From the NCBI RefSeq assembly GCF_007971225.1, contig NZ_CP042435.1, forward strand, positions 4,963,501 to 5,027,500: a stretch of 64,000 nt of DNA, read 5' to 3'. The notes under the pieces were generated by a model. The model saw nothing but the letters and a program-made list of their open reading frames with translations, was not told where the DNA came from and ran no database searches. A program made the translations under genes and the position numbers. Source of the stretch: Panacibacter ginsenosidivorans (GTDB lineage: Bacteria; Bacteroidota; Bacteroidia; Chitinophagales; Chitinophagaceae). Positions 18,436 to 27,357 of this stretch are shown here, piece by piece. Every line of letters begins with the position of its first letter. Positions within the stretch are counted from its first letter, which is position 1.

Positions 18436-18573
18436 AATTTTTTAGCTGGGTAAGTAGTGAAATTTAGGTAAGCATTTTATCAAATATAATTTGATCCGTA
18501 TATCTTCTGAAAAAGCAACCGCTATTTTTTGAAAAACCTACTTTTTTCAACTGTACTCAAACATAGAAACTTT

Positions 18574-20580
18574 ATGAGAACTTCAAAGAAAATTTTGTAC
18601 CTGAATCTTGCTGCTATTTTTATTTTCTTTTTTGTTTCCTGGACAAGAAATAGTAATTCACCCAACAGTGCCATCAGCCATGAAACTGTTTATGATTATT
18701 TTTTTTCACCTCCAACTGATGACCTGAATTCCTTTCAAGGTGATGATAATACTGATGAATTTGACTGGGCTTATAACACGACAAAGCCCAAAAAAGTACC
18801 ACCTGCAGATGATGTGATGGTTCAAAGAATTCCTGGTGATAATAATCATTTACTTGTAATGGCAGTTTATAGTTATGCTGCTTATCATGAAAATTTTGTC
18901 ACGATCAATTATGGTGGTGAAGACATTTCTTTACGCGATGATGGTAGTGGAGATGATAAAGTTGCAGGAGATGGTGTTTACACAACGAAAATTTTTACTG
19001 ATGTAAAAGAATTCAGGAAACTGGCTATTGAAATGCTAAAAGAAACTATTAAAAATAAATGGCAACCTTTATTTGTTGACCGTGAATTCAAGGCAAGTAC
19101 ACTCTGCGATGTAAATCCTTTTAGCGAAACAAAGTTTGATAACAATGAACCTGTTTCAATTGTAAATCTTACAACTGCTGGTGAAACAGTACAGATTGGA
19201 AAGGTTAGACAAAACAGTATTTTTCTTACTGATGTTTCTGTAGTTGAAGATCCTGCCAGAACATGGAATTTTTGTACACAAACAGGTAATATAAATGGTG
19301 CGTGGACTTTTAAAACACTCATGAAAAACCTTGCGACCCAGATACCCTCGCAACCTGCATCAGATCAAGCTGTTTCAGATTTTGTAAAGAGCTGGCTGAA
19401 TAGCTGGGCAAGACAGAAAATTATTAACAGTGATACAGTTCCGGCAAGAAAACTCGTGAATGAAAAAATCCTGAATCCGTGGCTAGACAAGAGTAAAGCC
19501 GCAGGTAATGTAGATGGATTTCTTGATATGCGTTTTGCTCCTTTTAAATTAACAGCAATTGTAAACCGTTTTGACCTGCGAGAGCGTGCAAGCGGAATAC
19601 CTGCAGGAGAAGGAAGAATGATATTCTGCCTTATTAATTCAGATTGTTCAAAGGCAGAAGATTTTACACTAATTTTTGAATATGGTATCAACAAACCAGA
19701 TGTGTGTGATTCTTTGCGTAACTGGGCTACACAATGGTATAATCTAAAAGATCTTACTTTAGGAAGCCCTGAATACTTGACGGCATTACAAAAAATAACA
19801 GACCAGTTTACGCTTTGCGGCACAAATCCTAATAAAACAAATCAAAGCTGCATTGATGCTGTAAGAACAAATGAAGTTGCTTTGGCATCTTCAGATGCAA
19901 CACATCCACCAAGATGGGAGTTCAGGGAATTTGGATTAAACCCACATTCGCATGCATTGGTGCAAAAAACAGTTAGCCAGGCACCGGCAGATAAATACAA
20001 TGTACAAATTGATAATACCGATGTTGAACGTATGGTAAAATTTATAAATGAAAATGATTCCCTTATTGATGTAGAAAATTATAATGTACCTGATGTTTAT
20101 GATAGTTTTCCATTTCTTGCAGGTAAATCAACCATACTTGATACACCTATAGGCCTGCCAACAAAGCCCTATCATTGGGATGGTGTAGAGAATAATAAGA
20201 CTGCCGCATTTATAAAATCAACAACAACGCGTCATGTCTTTTCTAGAAATGTTTGTAGCGGTTGTCATGCCGGAGAGGTACAAACTTTCTTCACACATGT
20301 AGATCCTGTCTTTTTTGGAACCCAGGCAACGCTTTCAGGTTTTCTAACAGGTAAGGCTGGTAGAGGAGGAGCTATTGATTCAGATGGAGATTCTACTAAC
20401 GATGTATTCAAGGTAAAAGATGCAGCGAACCGCGGAACCACAACCCAAGACAGGTTTCATACTTTCAGCGATATCAAAAGACGAGCCATGGATTTAAAAC
20501 AGGTGGCAACTACTGCATGTGCAACAGTATTCTCTTTGCGGAATAATCTGATGTTTCACCCGGTAGGCGCTGTTCATTAA
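18574..20580 (+). CDS. Exported CxxCH protein of unknown function, paralog 1
   Basis: A 668-residue protein with an N-terminal signal or anchor segment (residues ~8-25). Near 100-145 is a segment ISLRDDGSGDDKVAGDGVYT, which resembles the beta-sandwich 'choice-of-anchor X' type. A long central region has the conserved FKLTAIVNRFDLRERASG. A single haem c motif CSGCH lies at 561-565 in a block that ends GEVQTFFTHVDP, and the C-terminus is FHPVGAVH. One covalently bound haem in the periplasm or on the surface is inferred from CxxCH; the function is unknown. The frame opens at a TTG 45 bases upstream. The ATG at 18574 aligns with the starts of both paralogs and is chosen. A terminator follows. Confidence 0.85.
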   Translation: MRTSKKILYLNLAAIFIFFFVSWTRNSNSPNSAISHETVYDYFFSPPTDDLNSFQGDDNTDEFDWAYNTTKPKKVPPADDVMVQRIPGDNNHLLVMAVYSYAAYHENFVTINYGGEDISLRDDGSGDDKVAGDGVYTTKIFTDVKEFRKLAIEMLKETIKNKWQPLFVDREFKASTLCDVNPFSETKFDNNEPVSIVNLTTAGETVQIGKVRQNSIFLTDVSVVEDPARTWNFCTQTGNINGAWTFKTLMKNLATQIPSQPASDQAVSDFVKSWLNSWARQKIINSDTVPARKLVNEKILNPWLDKSKAAGNVDGFLDMRFAPFKLTAIVNRFDLRERASGIPAGEGRMIFCLINSDCSKAEDFTLIFEYGINKPDVCDSLRNWATQWYNLKDLTLGSPEYLTALQKITDQFTLCGTNPNKTNQSCIDAVRTNEVALASSDATHPPRWEFREFGLNPHSHALVQKTVSQAPADKYNVQIDNTDVERMVKFINENDSLIDVENYNVPDVYDSFPFLAGKSTILDTPIGLPTKPYHWDGVENNKTAAFIKSTTTRHVFSRNVCSGCHAGEVQTFFTHVDPVFFGTQATLSGFLTGKAGRGGAIDSDGDSTNDVFKVKDAANRGTTTQDRFHTFSDIKRRAMDLKQVATTACATVFSLRNNLMFHPVGAVH

Positions 20581-20601
20581 TATTTATAATATTATCAATT
20601 C

Positions 20602-20630
20602 AAACCGTTCATAAAGCGAACGGTTTTTTT
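20602..20630 (+). terminator. Rho-independent terminator after paralog 1
   Basis: AAACCGTTC and GAACGGTTT pair around a seven-base loop, with seven Ts at the end. It lies 21 bases past the stop codon. Confidence 0.88.
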
Positions 20631-20690
20631 ATGCCGGTCTGTAAAATAAAAATTAGGCTTTTGTTGCGTCGCACACTTCGGCATCTTATT
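20630..20690 (-). repeat. Intergenic repeat, type A half element (locus 9)
   Basis: Core GTTGCGTCGCACACTT at 20663-20678, then a loop-like segment with TTAATGAACAG. The outer tail ATGCCGGTCTG touches the preceding terminator. Confidence 0.78.
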
Positions 20691-20900
20691 CGTTAATGAA
20701 CAGTTCGAATACGAAAAGTAATTCTATAATTTAAAATAAAATACCACATATATATTATGAAATAAAAATTCGAAATCCCTTTTAAAATGTATTATATTGT
20801 AGTACTTTTATCGTATACACCAGCTTGATCCATACCTCCCTGATATACCGCTAATTTTTAACCGGAAAAACTTTTTCAACTTACCTCAAATAAAAAACTT

Positions 20901-22898
20901 ATGGGACCTTCAAAACAAATCTTCACGCTAGCCATTTCTGCTGCTATTATTTTATTATCACTTTCCTGGAACAGAAACAACAAAAAAGACCAACAGCAAA
21001 ATAATAGTTCTTCGTATGATGCATTTTTTTCGTCGAGGCGTGCTGCAGCAGATTTTTCGGATTTTGATGCCGGCATAACAAATGAATTTGATTGGGCATA
21101 CAATTTAAGTAATCCTAAAAAAATACCACCTGCAGATGATGTAATGGTGCAACGCATACCCGGAGATAATTTTCATATACTCGTGATGGCGGTGTATGCA
21201 AATGCTTCGTTCAGGGAAAAATTTGTAACCATCAACAATGGGGGAGAAGATGTAGTCTTGAGAGACGATGGAACAGGTAATGATAAAGTTGCCGGTGATG
21301 GTGTATATACCGCTAAAATCTATACAGATGTAAAAGAATTCAGGAAGCAGGCCCTGAGCATGTTGAAAGAAACGATCAAAGATAATTGGGAGCCGCTTTT
21401 TGTTGACAGGGAATTTAATTACAGCAAAGCCTGCGATACAAATCCATTTAGTGAAATTAAATTTGATAACAATGAAGCCGTATCAATAAGTAATCTTACT
21501 GCGGCACCGGCTGGTAGCACTACTTTAGATAAGGTTAGAAATAACTGTATCTTTCTTACAGATCTTTCTGTAGTGGAAGACCCAACACGCACGTGGAATT
21601 GTTGTACACAAACGGGGAATGTGGATGGTCCCTGGACCTTTAAAACATTAATGAAAAACCTGGCAACACAGGATCCTTCTCAACCTGCTTCAGACCAAAC
21701 CGTTTCGGATTTTGTAAAAGCCTGGTTGAATAGCTGGGCCGTACAAAAAATAATTAATGAAGATACTGTGCCTGCAAGAACATTGGTGAATGATAAAATT
21801 TTAAATCCTTGGCTTGCAAAAAGCCTTGCCGCAGGTAACCCGGAAGGTTTTCTTGATATGCGTTTTGCACCCTTTAAATTAACTGCAATTGTAAATCGGT
21901 TTGATCTTAGAGAAAGAGCTTCAGGTATTCCGGCGGGTGAAGGAAGGATGATCTTTTGCCTGATAAATGCTGATTGCACCACTGCTGAAAATTTCACTAC
22001 CATCTTTGAATATGGCATTAATAAGAAAGATGTTTGTGATTCTTTGAAAAGCTGGGCAACACAATGGTTTAAACTAAAGGATCTTACATTAGGCTCTTCA
22101 CAATATCTTTCGGCTTTGCAGGCTATCACAGACCAATTTACACTTTGCGGGTCTAATCCTAACCGGACGCATCAAAGCAGCATAGATGCGGTGCGTACCA
22201 ATGAAGTTGCGCTTGCTGCCACAGATCCTCCCCGTTGGGAGTTCAGGGAATTTGGTTTAAATGGAAATGTGCATGCGCTTGTTCAAAAAACCGTGTCGCA
22301 AATACCTGCAGACAGGTATAATGCACAAATTGATAATGCTGATGTGGAACGCATGGTGAAATTTGTCAATGAAAATTCTGCAGGAATAGACAGTGACGCA
22401 TATGAGGTACCAAATATTTATGATGGATTTGCCTTTCTCGGTGGTAAATCGACGATACTTGATACACCTGTGGGTTTGCCCACAAAACCTTACCATTGGG
22501 ATGGCGTAAACAATAATAAATCAGTTGCATTTATATCCACCACTAAAACAAGGCATATATTTTCAAGAAATGCCTGTTCCGGTTGCCATGCCGGCGAAGT
22601 GCAAACATTCTTTACACATGTAGATCCTGTATTTTTTGGAACAGCAGCAACACTCTCAGGGTTTCTTACCGGAACGGCTGGCAGAGGCGGTGCAGTTGAC
22701 GCAGATGGTAACCCGAGTAACGATGCTTTTAAAGTAAGAGATGCCGCCAACAGGGGTAATGGCACAGAGCGTTTTCATGTTTTTAATGATATAAAGCGAA
22801 GAGCAACAGATTTAAAACAGGTCGCCACTACTACCTGCACAACGGTATTTTCTTTAAGAAATGAATTAATGTTTCATCCTGTGGGTGCTGTTCATTAA
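20901..22898 (+). CDS. Exported CxxCH protein of unknown function, paralog 2
   Basis: A 665-residue protein, collinear with paralog 1 from the signal segment to the shared FHPVGAVH end. It is clearly the closest relative of paralog 1 among the three copies. It keeps the RDDGTGNDKVAGDGVYT segment, AIVNRFDLRERASGIPAGEG, and the haem motif CSGCH at 559-563 followed by AGEVQTFFTHVDP. The start ATG sits in a leader that also resembles that of paralog 1 (DNA repeat listed separately), which points to a tandem duplication that included the promoter. Cysteine pairs in the middle (NCCTQTGN; LCGSNP) are shared in part. Function unknown. Confidence 0.85.
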   Translation: MGPSKQIFTLAISAAIILLSLSWNRNNKKDQQQNNSSSYDAFFSSRRAAADFSDFDAGITNEFDWAYNLSNPKKIPPADDVMVQRIPGDNFHILVMAVYANASFREKFVTINNGGEDVVLRDDGTGNDKVAGDGVYTAKIYTDVKEFRKQALSMLKETIKDNWEPLFVDREFNYSKACDTNPFSEIKFDNNEAVSISNLTAAPAGSTTLDKVRNNCIFLTDLSVVEDPTRTWNCCTQTGNVDGPWTFKTLMKNLATQDPSQPASDQTVSDFVKAWLNSWAVQKIINEDTVPARTLVNDKILNPWLAKSLAAGNPEGFLDMRFAPFKLTAIVNRFDLRERASGIPAGEGRMIFCLINADCTTAENFTTIFEYGINKKDVCDSLKSWATQWFKLKDLTLGSSQYLSALQAITDQFTLCGSNPNRTHQSSIDAVRTNEVALAATDPPRWEFREFGLNGNVHALVQKTVSQIPADRYNAQIDNADVERMVKFVNENSAGIDSDAYEVPNIYDGFAFLGGKSTILDTPVGLPTKPYHWDGVNNNKSVAFISTTKTRHIFSRNACSGCHAGEVQTFFTHVDPVFFGTAATLSGFLTGTAGRGGAVDADGNPSNDAFKVRDAANRGNGTERFHVFNDIKRRATDLKQVATTTCTTVFSLRNELMFHPVGAVH

Positions 22899-22999
22899 TA
22901 GAAGAGCTACAGAGAAAGATATTACAATAATGATTTGATGGTCTGTTGATTTGCTGGTATCAAAAAAACATTATGTTCTAAAAGCGTATTGAATTTTTT

Positions 23000-23145
23000 G
23001 GTACCAGCTTTGTTTTTTATGGCATCATCCCTTGCGTCGCACTCTTGTACTGAAGAGCATGAATCGACAGCATAACCTTTCTTATTCACGATTGACGAAT
23101 AAAATTCCGAACGCACAAGGGAGTGACACAACCTGCGATGCCACA
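23000..23145. repeat. Intergenic repeat, inverted pair A/B (locus 10)
   Basis: A minus-orientation type A core CTTGCGTCGCACTCTTGTAC (23031-23050) faces a plus-orientation type B variant GCACAAGGGAGTGACACAAC (23113-23132), 62 bases apart. It lies between paralog 2 and the sucC promoter. Confidence 0.85.
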
Positions 23146-23229
23146 TGTACTTCAGCCCGTATTCAAATAATATATCACAAACTGATACCTGTTCTTGTTT
23201 CTTCTTGCCTGAAACTTGGCTCTTGTAAC

Positions 23230-23253
23230 TTGACTCTTTTCCTCCTATCTTCG
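23230..23253 (+). promoter_or_regulatory. Probable sucC promoter
   Basis: TTG at 23230-23232 and TATCTTCG at 23246-23253 resemble the Bacteroidota -33/-7 elements, with one mismatch to TAnnTTTG. The box ends 19 bases before the sucC ATG. Confidence 0.45.
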
Positions 23254-23272
23254 CCATCAAATTTTTATACAC

Positions 23273-24484
23273 ATGAACCTACACGAATACCAGGCAAAAG
23301 AACTGCTGAAAAAATACAATGTGCCCGTTCAGGAAGGCATTGCGGTGGATAATGTTATGAGTGCCGAAGAGGCTTATCGCCAAATGAAAACACAAACAGG
23401 CAATAGCTTTGCCGTAGTGAAAGCGCAGATACATGCAGGTGGCCGTGGTAAAGGAAAGATTGTAGGCTCTGAACAACGTGGCGTGGCCGTGGGCAAAAGC
23501 CTGGAAGATATTGATACCATTGCAAAGAATATTTTGGGACATACACTGGTTACTATTCAAACAGGACCTGCAGGAAAAAAAGTAAATAAGATATTAATCG
23601 CACAGGATGTTTATTATCCCGGTCCAAATCCTGTAAAAGAATTTTACCTGTCTATATTATTGGATCGTGCAAAAGGTCAGAATGTAGTTATGTACAGCAC
23701 CGAAGGTGGTATGAACATTGAAGATGTGGCGCATGATACCCCCGAGAAAATATTTAAAGAATGGGTTCACCCCGGCGGTGGGTTGCAGGGTTTCCAGGCA
23801 AGAAAGATTGCATTCAATCTGGGGCTTACCGGTGAAGCATTTAAAAACTGTGTAAAGTTTGTGACCAATCTTTATAACGCATATGTTGGTTTGGATTGCA
23901 GCATGCTCGAAATAAATCCTTTGTTCAAAACAAGTGATGAAAAGATAATAGCAGTCGATTGTAAAATGAACCTTGATGAGAATGCATTAATGCGTCATCC
24001 CGATCTTGCTGCTATGCGTGATGTAACAGAAGAAGATCCAACAGAAGTAGAAGCTGGTCAATACAATCTGAATTTTGTAAAACTGGATGGCAATGTGGGT
24101 TGCATGGTAAATGGTGCGGGTCTTGCAATGGCAACTATGGATATGATCAAACTAAGTGGTGGCGAGCCTGCCAACTTTCTTGATGTAGGCGGTAGTGCGA
24201 ATGCACAAACAGTGGAAGCTGGTTTTCGCATCATCATGAAAGACCCGAATGTAAAAGCAATTCTTATAAATATTTTCGGCGGCATTGTGCGTTGCGACCG
24301 TGTTGCAGCAGGTGTTATTGAAGCATACAACAAACTTGGCAATATCAATATTCCAATCATTGTTCGCTTGCAGGGCACCAACGCAGAAGAGGCTAAGAAG
24401 CTGATTGATGAAAGTGGTTTAAAAGTGCAAAGTGCAATACTGTTAAGCGAGGCAGCAGATCTTGTAAAAAAGGCAGTGGCATAA
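23273..24484 (+). CDS. sucC: Succinyl-CoA synthetase (ADP-forming) beta subunit
   Basis: A 403-residue TCA-cycle enzyme subunit that couples succinyl-CoA cleavage to ATP formation. It starts with the canonical MNLHEYQAKELLKKYNVP. It has an ATP-grasp domain (VVKAQIHAGGRGKGK, and CSMLEINPLF with its metal ligands), then the CoA-ligase domain with GGxANFLDVGGSA and NIFGGIVRCD. The ATG follows a promoter-like element. sucD, the alpha subunit, is not adjacent, which is common in Bacteroidota. A terminator lies 32 bases downstream. Confidence 0.97.
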   Translation: MNLHEYQAKELLKKYNVPVQEGIAVDNVMSAEEAYRQMKTQTGNSFAVVKAQIHAGGRGKGKIVGSEQRGVAVGKSLEDIDTIAKNILGHTLVTIQTGPAGKKVNKILIAQDVYYPGPNPVKEFYLSILLDRAKGQNVVMYSTEGGMNIEDVAHDTPEKIFKEWVHPGGGLQGFQARKIAFNLGLTGEAFKNCVKFVTNLYNAYVGLDCSMLEINPLFKTSDEKIIAVDCKMNLDENALMRHPDLAAMRDVTEEDPTEVEAGQYNLNFVKLDGNVGCMVNGAGLAMATMDMIKLSGGEPANFLDVGGSANAQTVEAGFRIIMKDPNVKAILINIFGGIVRCDRVAAGVIEAYNKLGNINIPIIVRLQGTNAEEAKKLIDESGLKVQSAILLSEAADLVKKAVA

Positions 24485-24515
24485 AAGAAAAGAAACTATT
24501 ATTCCAATTATTTAT

Positions 24516-24550
24516 AAACGCTCACACGAAAACATGTTGAGCGTTTTTTA
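24516..24550 (+). terminator. Rho-independent terminator of sucC
   Basis: AAACGCTCA and TGAGCGTTT pair around a 13-base loop and are followed by a T run. Confidence 0.85.
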
Positions 24551-24605
24551 TGAACCATGCTGAAGAATAAACAGGAAGCTTTTGTAGCGTCGCACACTTG
24601 TATTA
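24549..24605 (-). repeat. Intergenic repeat, type A half element (locus 11)
   Basis: Outer tail TATGAACCATGCTG, then a core variant TTGTAGCGTCGCACACTTGT. It begins at the last bases of the sucC terminator. Confidence 0.78.
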
Positions 24606-24783
24606 TTGGAAGAAAAGCAACAAGGGTAACAATCCAGGATATGTCATTTCAATTTAACAACCGAAACAATATTTAATAACTATAAAGGACTTCTCAGGAA
24701 GTAGCAGTATTATGAAAATATTTAACTATTTCATTTCTATATATTAGTTTTATTAATAGACCTTCAGAGTAAAATATTTTTGT

Positions 24784-25443
24784 ATGAAGCATGCACTACA
24801 AAATATCTCTTTACCTCTTACCGTATTTATTTTGTTGGTATCCTGTAATAGTAATAACACTAATGCAAAAAATAATATCGGAATTAATAACACTGAGTCG
24901 CTAAAGCCTTCAGCACCTTATCATCTTGATATTCCAACAGGGTGGACGACTGAGCAAATGCTTTTTCCGATTGACTTTGCACCACAAATAACATATACAG
25001 GAATAGAAGACCTTCGCTTTACCCATGGATGGGGAGATGTAGCCAGCGATGAACATTGGACATATGCTTTTCTATGGTGGCTTGACGGGAAGCCTTTAAT
25101 CGATGCAAATATTTTACAGGAAAACCTTAATGCATATTATTCCGGTCTTGTAAAAAGAAATATTATCCAAAGAACTATTCCGGCTTTCAAGGTTGTGCCA
25201 ACAATAGCAACAATTACAAAAGCGCCAACAATGCAAGGCGATACGGCAACATACAGCGGTACAATAAAAATGCTCGATTATATAGCACAAGTACCTATTA
25301 TTTTAAATTGTTTGGTGCATATAAAAAATTGTACAACAAAAAATAATACTGCAGTTTTCTTTGAAATATCTCCCAAGCCTCATGAGCATGCAATATGGCA
25401 ACAGCTGAATAAATTAAACGATGATATTAAATGCAGCGAATAA
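24784..25443 (+). CDS. Putative lipoprotein of unknown function
   Basis: A 219-residue protein with a lipoprotein signal: hydrophobic stretch LPLTVFILLVSC, with the Cys at residue 21 as the likely lipidation site, then an Asn-rich linker. The mature part has no motif I recognise. It contains DIPTGWTTEQMLFPIDFAPQ and a repeated aromatic pattern (HGWGDVASDEHWTYAFLWW), suggesting a compact beta-rich fold. A TATTTTTG box (24775-24782) lies directly before the ATG, so the message may be nearly leaderless. No operon partner. Confidence 0.72.
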   Translation: MKHALQNISLPLTVFILLVSCNSNNTNAKNNIGINNTESLKPSAPYHLDIPTGWTTEQMLFPIDFAPQITYTGIEDLRFTHGWGDVASDEHWTYAFLWWLDGKPLIDANILQENLNAYYSGLVKRNIIQRTIPAFKVVPTIATITKAPTMQGDTATYSGTIKMLDYIAQVPIILNCLVHIKNCTTKNNTAVFFEISPKPHEHAIWQQLNKLNDDIKCSE

Positions 25444-25587
25444 TTATTCAATATTTAAAACTGCTTAATTCGTAGAAACAACACTACAGAAAATTCATAG
25501 CATCTTTTATTTTTTTTAAAATATAAATAACTTTACTTGCATAACGATAAACCGAAAATCCATTATTCCATTTAAAAATCCTGTAAC

Positions 25588-25776
25588 ATGGTACTTACCG
25601 ATTACCTGTTTCAGCAATGCCTGCGGACACACAATCTAATAAACGGAAATGCTGCGAGGAGACTGACATTGCTTATTATAGATGAAAAGATAAAAGAGCT
25701 TGAACAGCAGCCTTACGATTTTACAAAACGCATTTCCGAATTAAAGAAAATGAAAGATAATATGGAGCCTGTATAA
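25588..25776 (+). CDS. Small hypothetical protein
   Basis: A 62-residue frame from an ATG with a plausible AT-rich leader. The C-terminal half is predicted helical and charged (DEKIKELEQQPYDFTKRISELKKMKDNM), compatible with a short coiled coil. I recognise no family. Composition looks coding, but the length leaves doubt. Confidence 0.45.
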   Translation: MVLTDYLFQQCLRTHNLINGNAARRLTLLIIDEKIKELEQQPYDFTKRISELKKMKDNMEPV

Positions 25777-25804
25777 AGCCGGCCTTCATTTACTATAAGG
25801 ATTT

Positions 25805-25862
25805 TCAGGTGCCCAATTGTATAATTACTATGCAGCATTCTTGCGTCGCACACTTGTACTTG
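25805..25862 (-). repeat. Intergenic repeat, type A half element (locus 12)
   Basis: Core CTTGCGTCGCACACTTGTAC at 25840-25859. The outer tail is degenerate. Confidence 0.82.
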
Positions 25863-25946
25863 CACATCCTTATGCGTAGTGTTTATCTTGAAATCATGTG
25901 ATGTAAATAAAGGAGTTTTAAAGTAATCCGTTATAGGTCTTGCATC

Positions 25947-25980
25947 AAAAAAAAGAATACCCTTTTGAGTATTCTTTTTT
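25947..25980. terminator. Bidirectional hairpin terminator
   Basis: AAAAGAATAC and GTATTCTTTT pair around an eight-base loop. A runs on the left and T runs on the right make it usable on both strands. It lies 22 bases past the minus-strand globin gene stop. Confidence 0.8.
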
Positions 25981-26001
25981 ATTGATGTTTGTTTTCCAAA
26001 A

Positions 26002-26559
26002 TTACATTTGAACAACCTGTGTTCTCAACGTTTCAACAATTGCGCCGACTCTTGCTATAAGATAATCAGGCAGTCCATTTTTTGTTGCACCGGCTACAAG
26101 GTCAACAATAAACTGATCAAAGTCATCGTCAGCAGCCTTGGCAGCCATTCTTGGGTTCTTTGCAGGATCATGTGCTTCAATCATACTTAAACCAGTGTAG
26201 GTATAATCTTTAGCGCCTGTAGCAACACAAAAGAAGTCTGTAAGATTTTTACTTAATTCCTGGAAACCACTTAAGTCACCGGCTGTAACTTCTGCAAGTA
26301 ACACACTGAAATATGGATTAAGTTCAGGATCAGCTGCGATAACAAAAATGGTGCTGTCAACAACGGAACGAATGCCTAATCTTCCCTGTTCAATTTTTAC
26401 AGAAGCATCTACCGGATCTGTAACAAGTGTGGTGCCACCTAATGAATCATACAAAGTCATAGCGGCAGGTGGAGGGTTGTTATCATCTTTGTTACAAGCA
26501 GTTAAAAAAGATGCGAATGCAACAACACAGGATAATACTACAACAGATACTCTTTTCAT
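26002..26559 (-). CDS. Lipoprotein with group 1 truncated-haemoglobin-like domain
   Basis: A 185-residue protein. The signal peptide ends in a lipobox FLTAC (Cys22), so it is probably membrane-anchored outside the cytoplasm. From residue ~35 it follows the group 1 truncated globin pattern: LYDSLGG, AADPELNPYF, the helix LSKNLTDFFCVATGAKDYTY, and H130 in SMIEAHDP at the place of the proximal (F8) histidine, followed by a DDDFDQFIVDL helix and C-terminal IVETLR. Truncated globins bind O2 or NO. An exported lipidated form would suit NO/O2 sensing or detoxification at the envelope, which is inference. It is downstream of a small membrane protein by 11 bases, probably one operon. Confidence 0.82.
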   Translation of the reverse strand: MKRVSVVVLSCVVAFASFLTACNKDDNNPPPAAMTLYDSLGGTTLVTDPVDASVKIEQGRLGIRSVVDSTIFVIAADPELNPYFSVLLAEVTAGDLSGFQELSKNLTDFFCVATGAKDYTYTGLSMIEAHDPAKNPRMAAKAADDDFDQFIVDLVAGATKNGLPDYLIARVGAIVETLRTQVVQM

Positions 26560-26570
26560 ATTTATGAATT

Positions 26571-27002
26571 TTAATTAAAAAGGTTAGTTACCGAGTTATA
26601 AATTTTTGATGTAAAAGAACCAGCTGCGACAGGGCAACCACTTTGCAATTCTTCTTTGCTTGGCATATATCTTACTGCATTGTAATGAAGCGTAGAACGC
26701 ATACTATTCAATATATCATCAGCGTTTGCTTTTATAGGGTAAAATGTAAAAACAGCTGTTCCCGATTTTTCATTACATAATACATGATCAACACCTTTTT
26801 GATTGTACAACCATGCAGTAACAGTGTTTGCATCTGTTTTGTCAATGGGTTGTTTAAAATCAAAACGGGCCATGATCTTTGTATTAGCTGTAGGAGCTTT
26901 AGGCTTCATAACCATATAAATGTGTATAGCTAAAACGGATGCCAGTAAAAGAATTGTTGATAAACTGATCCACAACATCTTTTTGAATTTGTGTTTTGTC
27001 AT
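26571..27002 (-). CDS. Small membrane-anchored protein, possible HMA-like domain
   Basis: A 143-residue protein with one N-terminal membrane helix (ISLSTILLLASVLAIHIYMVM). A ~95-residue soluble part has a beta-alpha-beta-beta-alpha-beta feel (KIMARFDF, NTVTAWLYNQKGVDHVLCNE, GTAVFTFYPIKANADDILNSM) like heavy-metal-associated domains, but without the CxxC metal site. It keeps two cysteines, in VLCNEK and QSGCPVAAG. It is the first gene of the operon with the globin lipoprotein. Function unknown; a role as a partner of the globin is only suggested by position. Confidence 0.7.
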   Translation of the reverse strand: MTKHKFKKMLWISLSTILLLASVLAIHIYMVMKPKAPTANTKIMARFDFKQPIDKTDANTVTAWLYNQKGVDHVLCNEKSGTAVFTFYPIKANADDILNSMRSTLHYNAVRYMPSKEELQSGCPVAAGSFTSKIYNSVTNLFN

Positions 27003-27237
27003 ACCTGAATTTTATTGATGAACATTTAGCTCTGAATTATTTACGGTATTTGATTCATCATGGTTTTGAAGAAAATACTTTTTTGTAAAAGTTATTTTTG
27101 TAATAAATAAAAGAAGTTATTAAGTGAAGTATGAAACATACAAAAGGAATCAAGCTGATTCCTTTTTATAAAATATAGTATCTGGGTATTCGATAAAGAA
27201 TATGAACTTGAATAAATGCTCAATACATTTTAAGCAG

Positions 27238-27262
27238 CACAAGTGAGTGACACAACGAAGAT
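27238..27262 (+). repeat. Intergenic repeat, type B core (locus 13)
   Basis: CACAAGTGAGTGACACAAC at 27238-27256, then GAAGATGCCA as in other copies. It lies between two minus-strand transcription units. Confidence 0.8.
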
Positions 27263-27283
27263 GCCAATGGTGATGAGGCCAGT

Positions 27284-27332
27284 ATAAAAAAACCTTCGAA
27301 TTTATTTCGTAGCCGAGATAAATTCGAAGGTT
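27284..27332 (-). terminator. Rho-independent terminator of paralog 3
   Basis: AACCTTCGAATTTAT (27291-27305) and ATAAATTCGAAGGTT (27318-27332) are perfect 15-base arms. Read on the minus strand a T run follows. It separates paralog 3 from the globin operon. Confidence 0.9.
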
Positions 27333-27357
27333 ATAGAAAATGTAGCTCCTGTTTTTA

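Noticed and set aside
23032-23352. 106-codon plus-strand frame before sucC
   Set aside because: It starts in a repeat core (MRRTLV), runs through the sucC promoter and overlaps sucC in another frame.
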